From Embleya sp040605455 (GTDB lineage: Bacteria; Actinomycetota; Actinomycetes; Streptomycetales; Streptomycetaceae): a stretch of 52,230 nt of DNA. A program made the position numbers and the translations under genes. The notes under the pieces are model-generated. The model saw only the letters and a program-made list of their open reading frames with translations. It had not been told where the DNA came from and ran no database searches. Below, piece by piece: positions 41,586 through 49,819 of this stretch (position 1 is its first letter; every line of letters starts with the position of its first letter). Location of the stretch: positions 1 through 52,230 of the forward strand of contig NZ_JBEXCV010000054.1 in the NCBI RefSeq assembly GCF_040605455.1, read 5' to 3'.

Positions 41586-42002
41586 TCAGGCCCGCCGGGG
41601 GTGGTCGAACCACGTCTGGATGGATCGCTTGTATCCGTCGGGCATGAACAGGTCGGGGATCTCGGCGCGGGTGAAGAGGCCGACCTCCTTGTGCTCGTGG
41701 CTGAGGACCGGGGCCGTGCTGGTGTCGAGGGGGTGGACGCCGTAGGTGACGATCAGGACGTGCCGGTCGGGGATGGGTTGGTAGACCCACGTGTCGAGCA
41801 GCGGCCCCGTCCTGGCTTTCCAGGTGGTCTCCTCCGCGATCTCGCGGACCACGCACTCAGCCGGTTCCTCGCCCAGTTCCAGGCGTCCGCCCGGGAGTTC
41901 CCATTCCTGGCGTTCGTTGCGCAGGAGCAGGACCCGGCCTTCGTGGTCGACGACCACGCCCTTGACCGAGACGGGCCAGGCATGGGGTGTGGAGGTGTCC
42001 AT
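41586..42002 (-). CDS. NUDIX hydrolase with altered box
   Basis: 138 residues from ATG 42002 (AAGGA five bases upstream). An upstream ATG at 42032, also with GAAGG, would add ten residues. The box GGRLELGEEPAECVVREIAEE has all three catalytic glutamates, but the glycine expected two residues after EE is Thr (EETTW). EWELPGGRLE and LSHEHKEVGLF are family features. The substrate is unknown. It is first gene of an operon with the XRE regulator. Confidence 0.9.
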   Translation of the reverse strand: MDTSTPHAWPVSVKGVVVDHEGRVLLLRNERQEWELPGGRLELGEEPAECVVREIAEETTWKARTGPLLDTWVYQPIPDRHVLIVTYGVHPLDTSTAPVLSHEHKEVGLFTRAEIPDLFMPDGYKRSIQTWFDHPRRA

Positions 42003-42051
42003 GGGGTCCTTCGCAGGCAGTCGTTCGGGCATGGGACCTTCGGAACCTAGC

Positions 42052-42067
42052 ACCGGTCCGGACCGGT
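42052..42067. promoter_or_regulatory. 16-bp perfect palindrome upstream of the NUDIX-XRE operon
   Basis: ACCGGTCCGGACCGGT, 50 bases before the NUDIX start and 115 before the divergent TauD-type gene. A symmetric site in a divergent promoter next to an XRE regulator is a likely operator. Confidence 0.6.
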
Positions 42068-42181
42068 CCGGGAGGGCTTCGCCGATCACGCCGTGTTGAC
42101 AATCTGTCACTTTACGGCCAGCCGGGCGTGGGGCCAGGGTGTCGTTCCCGGACCGAGTGACGGCTGTCGAAGGAGACACGG

Positions 42182-42967
42182 ATGCCCAAGGTGTCAACGC
42201 TGCCCGACGTGCTGGACGTGCGTGACCCGCAGGGTGTCGCGGGCGTGGGACGGGAGGTGCGCGAGCACGGCATGGCGCTCGTGCTGGGCGCGGATTCCCG
42301 TAGAGCGGTGTTACGGCTCGCCGAGAAGTTGATGGCGACGCGCCCCCACCCCGACGCCGACCCGGACGGCGCGACCGTGATCCACGACATCGGCGCCCAG
42401 GCCCACACGCCGGGATACGCGGGGTTGGGCGCCGGAGAACTCCTGCACCACACCGAACGCTCCCAACTGCCCTACCCACCACGCCTCATGCTCCTGGTCT
42501 GCGTGACGCCCGCAACCTCGGGCGGCGAGTGCCGGCTCGTGGACGGGCGGGCCGTCCTGGCGGACCTGGCCCATCGGTCGCCGGACGCCGCGCACGCGCT
42601 GGCGGCGCCCCGGTCGGCGTTCTTCGGACGCGGCGACGGGCACCTGGGGTCGGTGTTCGCACGGGTGAATCCGGGACATTGGGCTATACGGCTGCGCCAG
42701 GACGAGCTCGCGCGATTCTCGCCCGCGGCCCACCTGCACCTGGCCCTGCTGCGGGAGGTGATCGAGGAGAACACGGTGACGGTGGAGACGTCACCGGGGT
42801 GCGGTTACGTGATCGACAACCACCGGTGGCTGCACGCCCGCGCCGCCTTCACGGGCGATCGCACGATGCTGCGCGTGCTCGGCGACCCGCTGCCTCGTCT
42901 CGCGCTGCGGGCCGGCTTCACGCCGGCCGTTCCACGCGACGGCGCCCTCGCAACGGTGGCCGGATGA
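42182..42967 (+). CDS. TauD/TfdA-family Fe(II)/2-oxoglutarate dioxygenase
   Basis: 261 residues. The iron triad appears as H90-T91-E92 (LLHHTERS) with a distal His near 218 (NHRWLHAR), and R220 two residues later is the likely 2-oxoglutarate contact. Glu in place of Asp in the HxD/E motif is seen in clavaminate-synthase-like members. It would hydroxylate or desaturate a small molecule or carrier-bound amino acid. ATG 42182 follows AAGGAG. Its placement beside the NUDIX-XRE operon and near the FxLD locus may indicate tailoring, but no peptide link is shown. Confidence 0.88.
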   Translation: MPKVSTLPDVLDVRDPQGVAGVGREVREHGMALVLGADSRRAVLRLAEKLMATRPHPDADPDGATVIHDIGAQAHTPGYAGLGAGELLHHTERSQLPYPPRLMLLVCVTPATSGGECRLVDGRAVLADLAHRSPDAAHALAAPRSAFFGRGDGHLGSVFARVNPGHWAIRLRQDELARFSPAAHLHLALLREVIEENTVTVETSPGCGYVIDNHRWLHARAAFTGDRTMLRVLGDPLPRLALRAGFTPAVPRDGALATVAG

Positions 42968-43271
42968 TCCGCCCCGGTCGGACGCGGCGCAATCGGGCAG
43001 CGGAGGCGATGGCGGAGGGCGACGCGAGCGGCCGGGAGCTGTTCGGCGGGAAGCTCAAGCCCACATGGGGTCGGCACCTACACCGCGGCGCCCACATCTC
43101 GGCTTCCATGAGGCGCCGGGTCTGTGTGTACCGGCCCGCGACTCGCTTGGACGCCATTGGCTTTATAAGTGAGTTGTACTTCTCACCGACATTCCTCGGC
43201 CTCCCGGCCAACGGGTGCTGCTGGAACCCACCGACAAGTGCTCTCGCTTGCAACCTACGCAGCCACGGGAT
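42968..43271. other. Gap with falling GC content
   Basis: About 300 bases after the TauD-type gene. From 43130 on (TTTATAAGTGAGTTGTAC) the sequence is much richer in A and T than its surroundings. No gene or clear terminator is recognised; the change of composition suggests a junction. Confidence 0.5.
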
Positions 43272-43676
43272 TTAAATCACGTAGTACGAAGACGCGCGAT
43301 CGTTGAAGGTGTTCACATCAAAGAAAGAGCCATCTGGGTTGTAGATCACTACGCCCCTCAGGTCGGGCAAGAAATCACCCGGGGCGAGCTGGATGAATTT
43401 TCCACCCTGATCGTAGTCCTGATATATTCGCACATGCCGAGGAGAATTGTTAAAAACCGACGACACCCTGTCAACGTATTGCTGCGATATTCTGCCGCGC
43501 TGCCAGGCTATCGCGTACATGCTGTCCAGCGCACCGCTCCTTCTTTCGTCATTCCACATGCAGAAGTGCCCTGCCCGGCAGTCCGATGTCTGGGCCTGGG
43601 CCGGTGTCACCCCAAAAATTGCACCGCCAATCATCACGACCATGCCAAGGGTGAGAGAAAGTGCGCGTGATCGCAT
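43272..43676 (-). CDS. Secreted peptidase-inhibitor I36-type protein
   Basis: 134 residues. A signal peptide (1-29, ending TPAQAQ) is followed by a small beta/gamma-crystallin-like domain: DCRAGHFCMWNDE, then FNNSPRHVRIYQDYDQGGKF and a C-terminal NDRASSYYVI. This is the layout of the I36 (SMPI-like) metalloprotease inhibitors and related secreted proteins of Streptomyces; inhibitory activity is not shown. ATG 43676 has AAGGAG. Codon third positions are visibly less GC-rich than in neighbouring genes, suggesting recent transfer. Confidence 0.85.
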   Translation of the reverse strand: MRSRALSLTLGMVVMIGGAIFGVTPAQAQTSDCRAGHFCMWNDERRSGALDSMYAIAWQRGRISQQYVDRVSSVFNNSPRHVRIYQDYDQGGKFIQLAPGDFLPDLRGVVIYNPDGSFFDVNTFNDRASSYYVI

Positions 43677-44314
43677 GGAACTCCTTAATTTCGACCCATT
43701 GTGGGCCCGGGTGATATTGGGGTTGATGCTACAACAGGGAGCTTCTCTCGTGGCCCGCTCGGCGAATCAGGCCGATAAGCCGGCAGCATGGAATTTCCGT
43801 GTCAGTGGCCGGGGGTGGCCTCTCATTCGCTTTCATTGTGAAATCTATCGTTGGTGAACTATCAGATCTTTCGCCGGGTTGGGGCTGATTCCCAGGTGAG
43901 GCGACAGTCCATCAGGAAGTCTTGGTGGCACTTGCCGAACAAGCGACGGAGTGCTCGCCGGCCTGGGTTGACTGCATCGCCTCACGCCATCCTTTCGGGA
44001 GTATCGGGCCCGGGGCCCTGCGCCGAGGACCCGCCGGCCGTCCCTCCAGGGCCTTTGGAGGAAGCGACTCCGCTGCGGCTCGCTTCGACGGTGTGAGTCC
44101 GGACAGCCACGACTGCCACGTCGCCTCGACATCTGGTCGACGTGCAAGTCATAGGGAGTTCCGGCCGGCGAAGAACGGCGGCGAATTCGACCGCGGGGTC
44201 ACCACCACCTTCAGGCTGGGCGAAGGATCAGATGTCGCCGCCGGCGCCGGGAACGACCCGCGCGCCCCACCCGTACTTCCCGATGCTGAACCGCTTGGCC
44301 GGATGCCTGCGTGG
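43677..44314. other. About 640 bases without a supported gene
   Basis: Open frames are short and do not resemble known proteins. A minus-strand stretch (RRLFGKCHQDFLMDCRLTW, near 43880-43945) and another near 44230-44300 look slightly protein-like and could be debris of inactivated genes. No intact repeat ends or transposase motifs are found. Confidence 0.45.
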
Positions 44315-45034
44315 TTACACGGTCACGGCGGCGAGTGCGTCGCGGATCACGCTGACGACCTCTGCCGGGTGGGCGTGCATCACCAGGTGCGAGGAGTCGA
44401 CCTCAGTGACCTTGGCCTGGGCCCGCTCGTAGCCGAACCGCTGGACGTCAGGGTTGATGGCCTTGTCGGAGGACGCGACGATCCCCCAGGAAGGCCGGTC
44501 CTTCCAGGCCGCCGTGCCGGCCGGCTCGCCGAAGGCGACAGCGGCGAGCGGTCGTTGGGAGACGGCCAGGACACGGGTGAGGGCATCCTCCACGTCGGCG
44601 GCGAAGATCTCCGGGAAAGCGGAGATGTCCACCGAGACATCGGTGCCGGGCTCGTCGGAGCCCTCGACGGGGAAAGGCTTGAAGACCAGGGCCCCGGCCA
44701 GAGGTGAGTCGGGGAAACGGCCCTGCAGTTCCCCGAGGCTCTCACCCTCGTCAAGGACATAGGCGGCCAGGTACACCAGTCCCACGACGTTGTCCTCACG
44801 GCCGGCGACGGTGATCACCGCGCCGCCGTAGGAGTGCCCTACGAGAAGGACGGGTCCCTCGATCTGCCGGACGACGGAGGCGACGTACGCCGCGTCGTCG
44901 GCGAGACCGCGGTTGGGTACGGGAGGGACGAGCACGCGGGTGCCGTCGGCGAGCAGTTCCGTGACGACGGGGGCGTAGCTGGAAGCATCGGCGAAAGCTC
45001 CGTGAACCAGGACCACGGTAGGCGTGTTGGACAT
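44315..45034 (-). CDS. Alpha/beta hydrolase (esterase-like)
   Basis: 239 residues. The oxyanion strand VVLVHGAFAD opens the protein, the nucleophile elbow is VGHSYGG (S68), and the catalytic His is in SSHLVMHAHP. A small cytosolic alpha/beta hydrolase of the type often labelled salicylate esterase-like; the substrate is unknown. ATG 45034 is preceded by AGGAGA. Third of a row of hydrolase genes to the left of the SARP-type regulator, same strand. Confidence 0.9.
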   Translation of the reverse strand: MSNTPTVVLVHGAFADASSYAPVVTELLADGTRVLVPPVPNRGLADDAAYVASVVRQIEGPVLLVGHSYGGAVITVAGREDNVVGLVYLAAYVLDEGESLGELQGRFPDSPLAGALVFKPFPVEGSDEPGTDVSVDISAFPEIFAADVEDALTRVLAVSQRPLAAVAFGEPAGTAAWKDRPSWGIVASSDKAINPDVQRFGYERAQAKVTEVDSSHLVMHAHPAEVVSVIRDALAAVTV

Positions 45035-45206
45035 GACTTCTCCTCTGGTGAACCGCCGTTGGCGGTATTGGGAACGCGCTGTCCGGCGCGTACATGAGAT
45101 GTCGGTTGCTCCTCGTGGGGAGCCCCTGCGACCGCTCACTACGCTAAGGAGGAGCGGTGGACGGCCAGTGACCGATCTGTGAACCGCGTCGACGGGGCAG
45201 GGACTG

Positions 45207-45407
45207 TCAGAGGTGGCTGCTCAGCAATGCCCGGACGAAAGGCACGGTCTCGTCGAGGGCGATGTCCAGCGGGTAGTGGCCGCCGGGCAGCATGTGGACC
45301 TGGGCGACCGGCAGGTCTGTGGCGTAGGCGCGGGCCCCGGCGGGTCCGAGGATCGGCTCGCCCCTTCCCCATACGGTGAGCAGCGAGACCTGCCACTCGC
45401 GGAAGTC
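45207..45407 (-). pseudogene. C-terminal fragment of a second dehalogenase/epoxide-hydrolase-like gene
   Basis: About 66 codons ending in TGA at 45207: FREWQVSLLTVWGRGEPILG, the catalytic His in LPGGHYPLDIALDE, and FVRALLSSHL. This matches, almost residue by residue, the last part of the intact hydrolase at 51309 (FREREVPLLAIWGKGDPIFG, VPGGHFLLESALDE). No start codon or upstream homology remains. A paralogue has been lost here apart from its end. Confidence 0.8.
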
Positions 45408-45458
45408 GCCGCACCCTTGGCTGCGCCCTTGGCGTCCAGCCGGTCAGTCGTCACCGCG

Positions 45459-46256
45459 TCATGGCTTCAGACCGTGACCATCGAGCCAGGTGAGCGTGTC
45501 ATAGGCGAGTTCGCGCCAGCCGTGGTCGAACGGAGCGCTGTGGCCGCGGTCTTCGTAGGTGCGGAGCTCGGCGGGTGCGCCGCCGCGAGCGTACAGCTGG
45601 TGTGTTCCTTCTACGACGACGGCCGGCACGGTGTGGTCCTTGCCGGCGGCGATCAGCAGCAAGGGCCCGCGGTCGCCACGCCGGGTGTCGACCGCGGTCG
45701 GCGAGTTCTTTCGGAAGTTCGCGGTGGAAGCCTCGAAGAGGGGACGCCCTGGGGATGGGATCGTGAGATCGCGGTACAACTCCTCGGACTCCTCCGCCGA
45801 GATCGCGTTGCCGAACGAGTAGGCGAACTGACGTTCCGTCAGTGAAACGGCCTTCTGCTTGTTGGCGGGGCTCCTGAGCACCGGAAAGCTGGAGCGCAGC
45901 AGACTCAATGGCACGGCCCGGACGCCCTTGATCGGAGCGGGTGAGATGCACACGGCGCCGGCGGCCAGACCGCGGTCCAGCAACTTCTGCGCGATCAGGC
46001 CTCCAAAGGAGTGGCCGACCACGATCGGGGCCTCGGGCAGGTTCTCGACGACCTGTGCGTAGGAGTCGGTGACGGCGTCGACGCCGACGTCCAGGAGCCG
46101 CCCCGGGTCTGCACGTGTTGCAGCGACGGTGCTTGCGTCGCCCGGCCAGTCGGGCGCGAGGGTGCGGTAGCCCCGCTCGTCGAAGAGCTGTTGCCAGGGC
46201 CGCCAGGAGACGGAGTGGATCCACAGGCCATGGACGAAGACAACGGACGTAGTCAT
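45459..46256 (-). CDS. Alpha/beta hydrolase
   Basis: 265 residues. Oxyanion region VVFVHGLWIHS, nucleophile S83 in VGHSFGG, acid probably in IAAGKDHTVP, catalytic His in DRGHSAPFDHGW. It belongs to a common Streptomyces group of non-haem hydrolases with unknown substrates. The start at 46256 has GAGG about ten bases upstream. The gene lies 64 bases after the SARP-AAA regulator on the same strand and may be its target or co-transcribed. Confidence 0.92.
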   Translation of the reverse strand: MTTSVVFVHGLWIHSVSWRPWQQLFDERGYRTLAPDWPGDASTVAATRADPGRLLDVGVDAVTDSYAQVVENLPEAPIVVGHSFGGLIAQKLLDRGLAAGAVCISPAPIKGVRAVPLSLLRSSFPVLRSPANKQKAVSLTERQFAYSFGNAISAEESEELYRDLTIPSPGRPLFEASTANFRKNSPTAVDTRRGDRGPLLLIAAGKDHTVPAVVVEGTHQLYARGGAPAELRTYEDRGHSAPFDHGWRELAYDTLTWLDGHGLKP

Positions 46257-46320
46257 TGGTGTCGACCTCGCTCACTGGGCGGGGACGCTGCTTGGGGCCC
46301 GCCGTTCTTGGGTCGAGAAC

Positions 46321-49300
46321 CTAGGAGTGGGCGGTGGACGAGGAGTGAAGGAATTCTGGACCGCCGCGCGCCTGGGCGCCTGGCTGACCACGTCGGGCGA
46401 GGAAGCGGGCGGCGCGTTGCGCGAAGAGATGGGCCCCCTGCCGAAGGGCCACGGTGCGGGCCTGCTCGGCCACGCGTACGGCGGCACGGTCGTTGCCGTT
46501 GGCGTGCTCCAGGTGCGCGCGAACCAGGATGATCAGCGCCTCTGCGGAACGCTGTCCGTAGCGCTCGAGATACTCCTCGGCGCTGTCGAGTGCTGCCGCG
46601 GCCCGGTCCAGCGAGCCTGCGGCGATGCGCATCTCGCCCAGCAACGCGTACCAGGTCGAGACGCAGGTACGGGCGGGGCTGACCAGGTGGGTGCGAATGA
46701 GCCGTTCGGCTTCGTCCGCGGCGTCCGTCGGGCCCTGCCCGGTGATCGCCAGCGCCCAGCACCGGGCCAGGCGCAGGTAGGTGCCGAGGGAAGCGAAGGA
46801 GAAGTGCGGGTCGACGGCGATCCCGCGCTCGGCCGCGCGCAGCGCCCAGACGGGGTCACCGATCACCGAGGCGGTCCGCACCTCGAAGGACGACGCAACG
46901 GTGACCGCGTACGGGTCGTCGCCTGCCGACTTCGCCAGGGTGCCGAGCACGGCGCGCGCTTGGGCCGTTTGTCCGTGGTAGCCCGCGATCTCCGCGAACA
47001 GCCCCGCTGTCATCAGCTGCACGCCGCTTCGCACGGGATCGTACTCATCGTCGTCGTCGGCGGAGAAGATGTCGGGACTCAGCGCGCTCAGCTGCTGATA
47101 GGACGCGCCGATGTTCCCCAGACACCACTCGTGGATTCCCACCGCGGCCTTGCCGTAACACCTCACCACCGGGTCCTCGGAGGTGCTGCCCAACTCCTCG
47201 AGCCGACGGGCGAGGGGACTGCTGCGGTGCAGCTCGAGGGCCTGGCCGTGCGCGGTCCAGCGGGAGAAGAGGAACCCGGCCGCCTCGCGGTCGCGCCCGA
47301 GGCGCCGCGCGATCTGCTCTGCTCGCTCCAGCAGGCTGACGGAGGCGGTGCCGTACATCGAGCGCATCCCGACGACCGCGATCAGCTGTGAGAGAGCCCC
47401 GAGCTCCAGTTCGAGAAGCGACGCCTTGCGCGTCAGCTCCACCGCGGATCCGAGGTGGCGCTCGGCTGCCCCCAACGCCGTCTTCGCCTTGGCCTGGGCG
47501 CCGGCGCGAACCAGGGCCGCGACGGTACGGGCCGGGTCCGCCACGGGGCCCGCGGTCCACAGGTGGTGTGCCAGCCGCTCGGGGACGGACTCGTCGTTCA
47601 GGCCGACCTCTTCGATGGCGTCCGCGATGGAGCCGTGCAGAGCTGCCGCGCGACCGGGCGGGATCGCCTCCGACACGGCTTGGCGCACCAGGTCGTGGGT
47701 GAAGCGGTAGGAGAACGGGTCGCCGGGTGTCGGGCCGACCAGACCGAGGCTGCGGACGGGTTCGAGGCGCTCGAGGCAGGAGCCCACGTCGAGGGAGGCC
47801 GTCCGGGCGAGCAGCACGAGCTCGACGCTCCTGCCGACCAGTGCCGCGATGTCCAGCAGTTCCTGCATGTCGGTGTCGAGCACGACGAGGCGATCGCGTA
47901 CGACGTCGCGCACCGTCATCGGGACGGTGCTGCCCAACACGGTCTCTGGGGTGACCTCGCCGTCGGCGGCCCACAGCCGACCCAGCTCCTGGACGAAGAA
48001 CGGGTTGCCGGCCGTGCGGGTGTGCACTGATCTGGCCACGTCAGGGGCAAGGCGGACACCGGTTTCGAGGTGGATGAGCTCGGCCACCTCGGCGGGGCTC
48101 AGGGGACCGACCGACAGCCGCCGGTGACCGGTCGCGCGACTGGCGGCGGCCAGCGTCCGGACCAGCTCCAGGCTGGGCGAGGGACCTGGGTTGCGCAGCG
48201 CGCCGACAACAGCCGTGCCGGCGGGGAGGCGGCAGATGACATGTTCCAGAAGCTGTAGCGAACTCGAGTCCGCCCACTGCAGATCGTCGAACATCAACAC
48301 GACCGGCCGCTCGCCGGACGCCTCGGCGATCAGGTCGACGACCTGCTCGAGCAGACGGTATCGGGCGTTGCTGTCCGGGATCGCCGGTGCGGCCGGCCTC
48401 TCCACGCGGGAGCCGACGAGGTGACCGAGATCGCGAGCCGCCCACTGCTCCCGCTGTGCCGGTGGCATGACGTCGAACAGGCTGGACACGGTCTCGACCC
48501 ACGGCCACATCGTCGGCCTGCCCTCGCCTTCGAGGCAGTGGCCCCAGACCACAAGGGCGCCGCGATCCTCGGCGTGGTCGGCGATCTCCTCCATGAGCCG
48601 GCTCTTCCCGACTCCGGGCTCACCCTCCAGCAGCACCACTGCCGTGCCGTTCTCCAGGGCCGGCTCGACAGCGCGTCGCAGCGCCGCGAGCTCCTCCGTC
48701 CGACCGACCAGCCGGTCGACTTCGCCCGGCGGGGGAGTCGGCGCGATCGGCGGGATCGGCGGCAGTGATGGGGTCGGCGTGCCCGAGGGTGCGGCGACCG
48801 GGATCTCGGCGGTCGGGGCCTCGGCGGCCGAAGGCCGGGTGGCAGGAGCCCGGGTCGTGGGAGTCTGGGTGAGCACCCGCTGGTGGGCGGCCTTGAGGGC
48901 CTGCCCGGGGTCTATCCCGAGATCGTCGGCGAGGCGTGTGCGTACGGTGTCGTAGACGGCCAGGGCTTCCGCCTGTCGGCCTGCGCTGCCCAGCAGAGTG
49001 ACGAGACTGGCCTGCACGGGTTCGTGCAGCGGGGCCATCGTGGCAGCCAGGTTCAGGGCCGACAGCACTCGCGCCGGCTGCCCGAGCGGCAGCGCGACAT
49101 CGGCGGCCTCCATGCAGGTCTGGAAGTACTCGTCGTTGAGGCCGGCGAAGATCGGTGCGGCTGCGGGTCCGTGCGCCCACCCGTCGCCGGCCGGGCCGCT
49201 CCACAGGCGGAGTGCGTCGAGGTAATGATCCAGTGCCGCGGCATCGTGCTCGTCCGCCCGCGCCTTCCGGGCGGCGCGGGACTGCTGCCGGAACCTCGTG

Positions 49301-49677
49301 AGGTCGAGAAGGTCCGCTCCGGCCGTGCACAGGTAGCCGTTGCCCCGCTTCAGCAGGTAGGCGCCCGCTTCCCGAGGGGGCAGGTCGGGCTCCAGCAGGC
49401 GTCGTATCGAGCCGACGTACTTGTGGATCACGTTGAGGGCGCTGGCCGGCGCGTTCTCGCCCCAGATCAGTTCGATCAGCTCATCGACGCCGGTCGGCCG
49501 GCCTCCGCGAGCGAGGAGCAGGGCCAGCAGGTACGCCTGCTGGCGCGGTCCGGCCTCGACCTCGCTCTCGCCCCGCCATACGCGCAACGGCCCCAGTACC
49601 TGCAGGCGGAGGGTGTCGTTGCGCGGAAGTCCCCGTGCCTCGTCGGCGCTTCCGGCAAGGGCGAGCGGTGATGTCAT
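46321..49677 (-). CDS. Large SARP-AAA-TPR transcriptional regulator (AfsR/LuxR-like)
   Basis: 1118 residues in four parts. An OmpR-type winged helix (about 22-118: LRLQVLGPLRVW, PTGVDELIELIWG, YVGSIRRLLEP) is followed by the BTAD domain (about 125-275). A Pro/Ala-rich linker leads to an AAA/STAND ATPase with Walker A GEPGVGKSR near 351 and Walker B VVLMFDDLQWAD near 460. The last about 400 residues are TPR-like helices. SARP-type N-termini bind direct repeats near -35 and activate secondary-metabolite or hydrolase genes. ATG 49677 follows AGGAGG; the frame upstream lacks one. It diverges from the TPR gene at 49820. Confidence 0.94.
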   Translation of the reverse strand: MTSPLALAGSADEARGLPRNDTLRLQVLGPLRVWRGESEVEAGPRQQAYLLALLLARGGRPTGVDELIELIWGENAPASALNVIHKYVGSIRRLLEPDLPPREAGAYLLKRGNGYLCTAGADLLDLTRFRQQSRAARKARADEHDAAALDHYLDALRLWSGPAGDGWAHGPAAAPIFAGLNDEYFQTCMEAADVALPLGQPARVLSALNLAATMAPLHEPVQASLVTLLGSAGRQAEALAVYDTVRTRLADDLGIDPGQALKAAHQRVLTQTPTTRAPATRPSAAEAPTAEIPVAAPSGTPTPSLPPIPPIAPTPPPGEVDRLVGRTEELAALRRAVEPALENGTAVVLLEGEPGVGKSRLMEEIADHAEDRGALVVWGHCLEGEGRPTMWPWVETVSSLFDVMPPAQREQWAARDLGHLVGSRVERPAAPAIPDSNARYRLLEQVVDLIAEASGERPVVLMFDDLQWADSSSLQLLEHVICRLPAGTAVVGALRNPGPSPSLELVRTLAAASRATGHRRLSVGPLSPAEVAELIHLETGVRLAPDVARSVHTRTAGNPFFVQELGRLWAADGEVTPETVLGSTVPMTVRDVVRDRLVVLDTDMQELLDIAALVGRSVELVLLARTASLDVGSCLERLEPVRSLGLVGPTPGDPFSYRFTHDLVRQAVSEAIPPGRAAALHGSIADAIEEVGLNDESVPERLAHHLWTAGPVADPARTVAALVRAGAQAKAKTALGAAERHLGSAVELTRKASLLELELGALSQLIAVVGMRSMYGTASVSLLERAEQIARRLGRDREAAGFLFSRWTAHGQALELHRSSPLARRLEELGSTSEDPVVRCYGKAAVGIHEWCLGNIGASYQQLSALSPDIFSADDDDEYDPVRSGVQLMTAGLFAEIAGYHGQTAQARAVLGTLAKSAGDDPYAVTVASSFEVRTASVIGDPVWALRAAERGIAVDPHFSFASLGTYLRLARCWALAITGQGPTDAADEAERLIRTHLVSPARTCVSTWYALLGEMRIAAGSLDRAAAALDSAEEYLERYGQRSAEALIILVRAHLEHANGNDRAAVRVAEQARTVALRQGAHLFAQRAARFLARRGQPGAQARGGPEFLHSSSTAHS

Positions 49678-49747
49678 GTGCGACCTCCTAGGTGGCCCCG
49701 CCCCGGTCCCACCACTCGCTTTTACGCAGGGGTGGAGTCGCGCTAGC

Positions 49748-49761
49748 ATGAATGCATTCAT
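49748..49761. promoter_or_regulatory. 14-bp perfect palindrome, probable TetR operator
   Basis: ATGAATGCATTCAT, in the 142-base gap between the divergent SARP-AAA and TPR genes. The TetR-family gene at 50583 is the likely binder. Flanking CTAG words (49743-49746, 49765-49768) extend the symmetry loosely. Confidence 0.72.
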
Positions 49762-49788
49762 ACTCTAGTCGCTGGAGTGTTACTCTAG
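49761..49788 (+). repeat. Direct repeat TACTCTAG, 20 bases apart
   Basis: TACTCTAG at 49761-49768 and 49781-49788, two helical turns apart, overlapping the palindrome edge. Direct repeats at near-helical spacing are the usual binding mode of SARP-type winged helices, so the SARP at 46321 may bind here. Confidence 0.5.
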
Positions 49789-49819
49789 CCAGTCCCAGTT
49801 TTCCACCAGGCGAGGCACG

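Noticed and set aside
43845..44147. A 100-residue minus-strand gene, possibly a transposase piece
   Set aside because: No DDE motifs, terminal repeats or target duplication; frames are broken and unlike any family I know.
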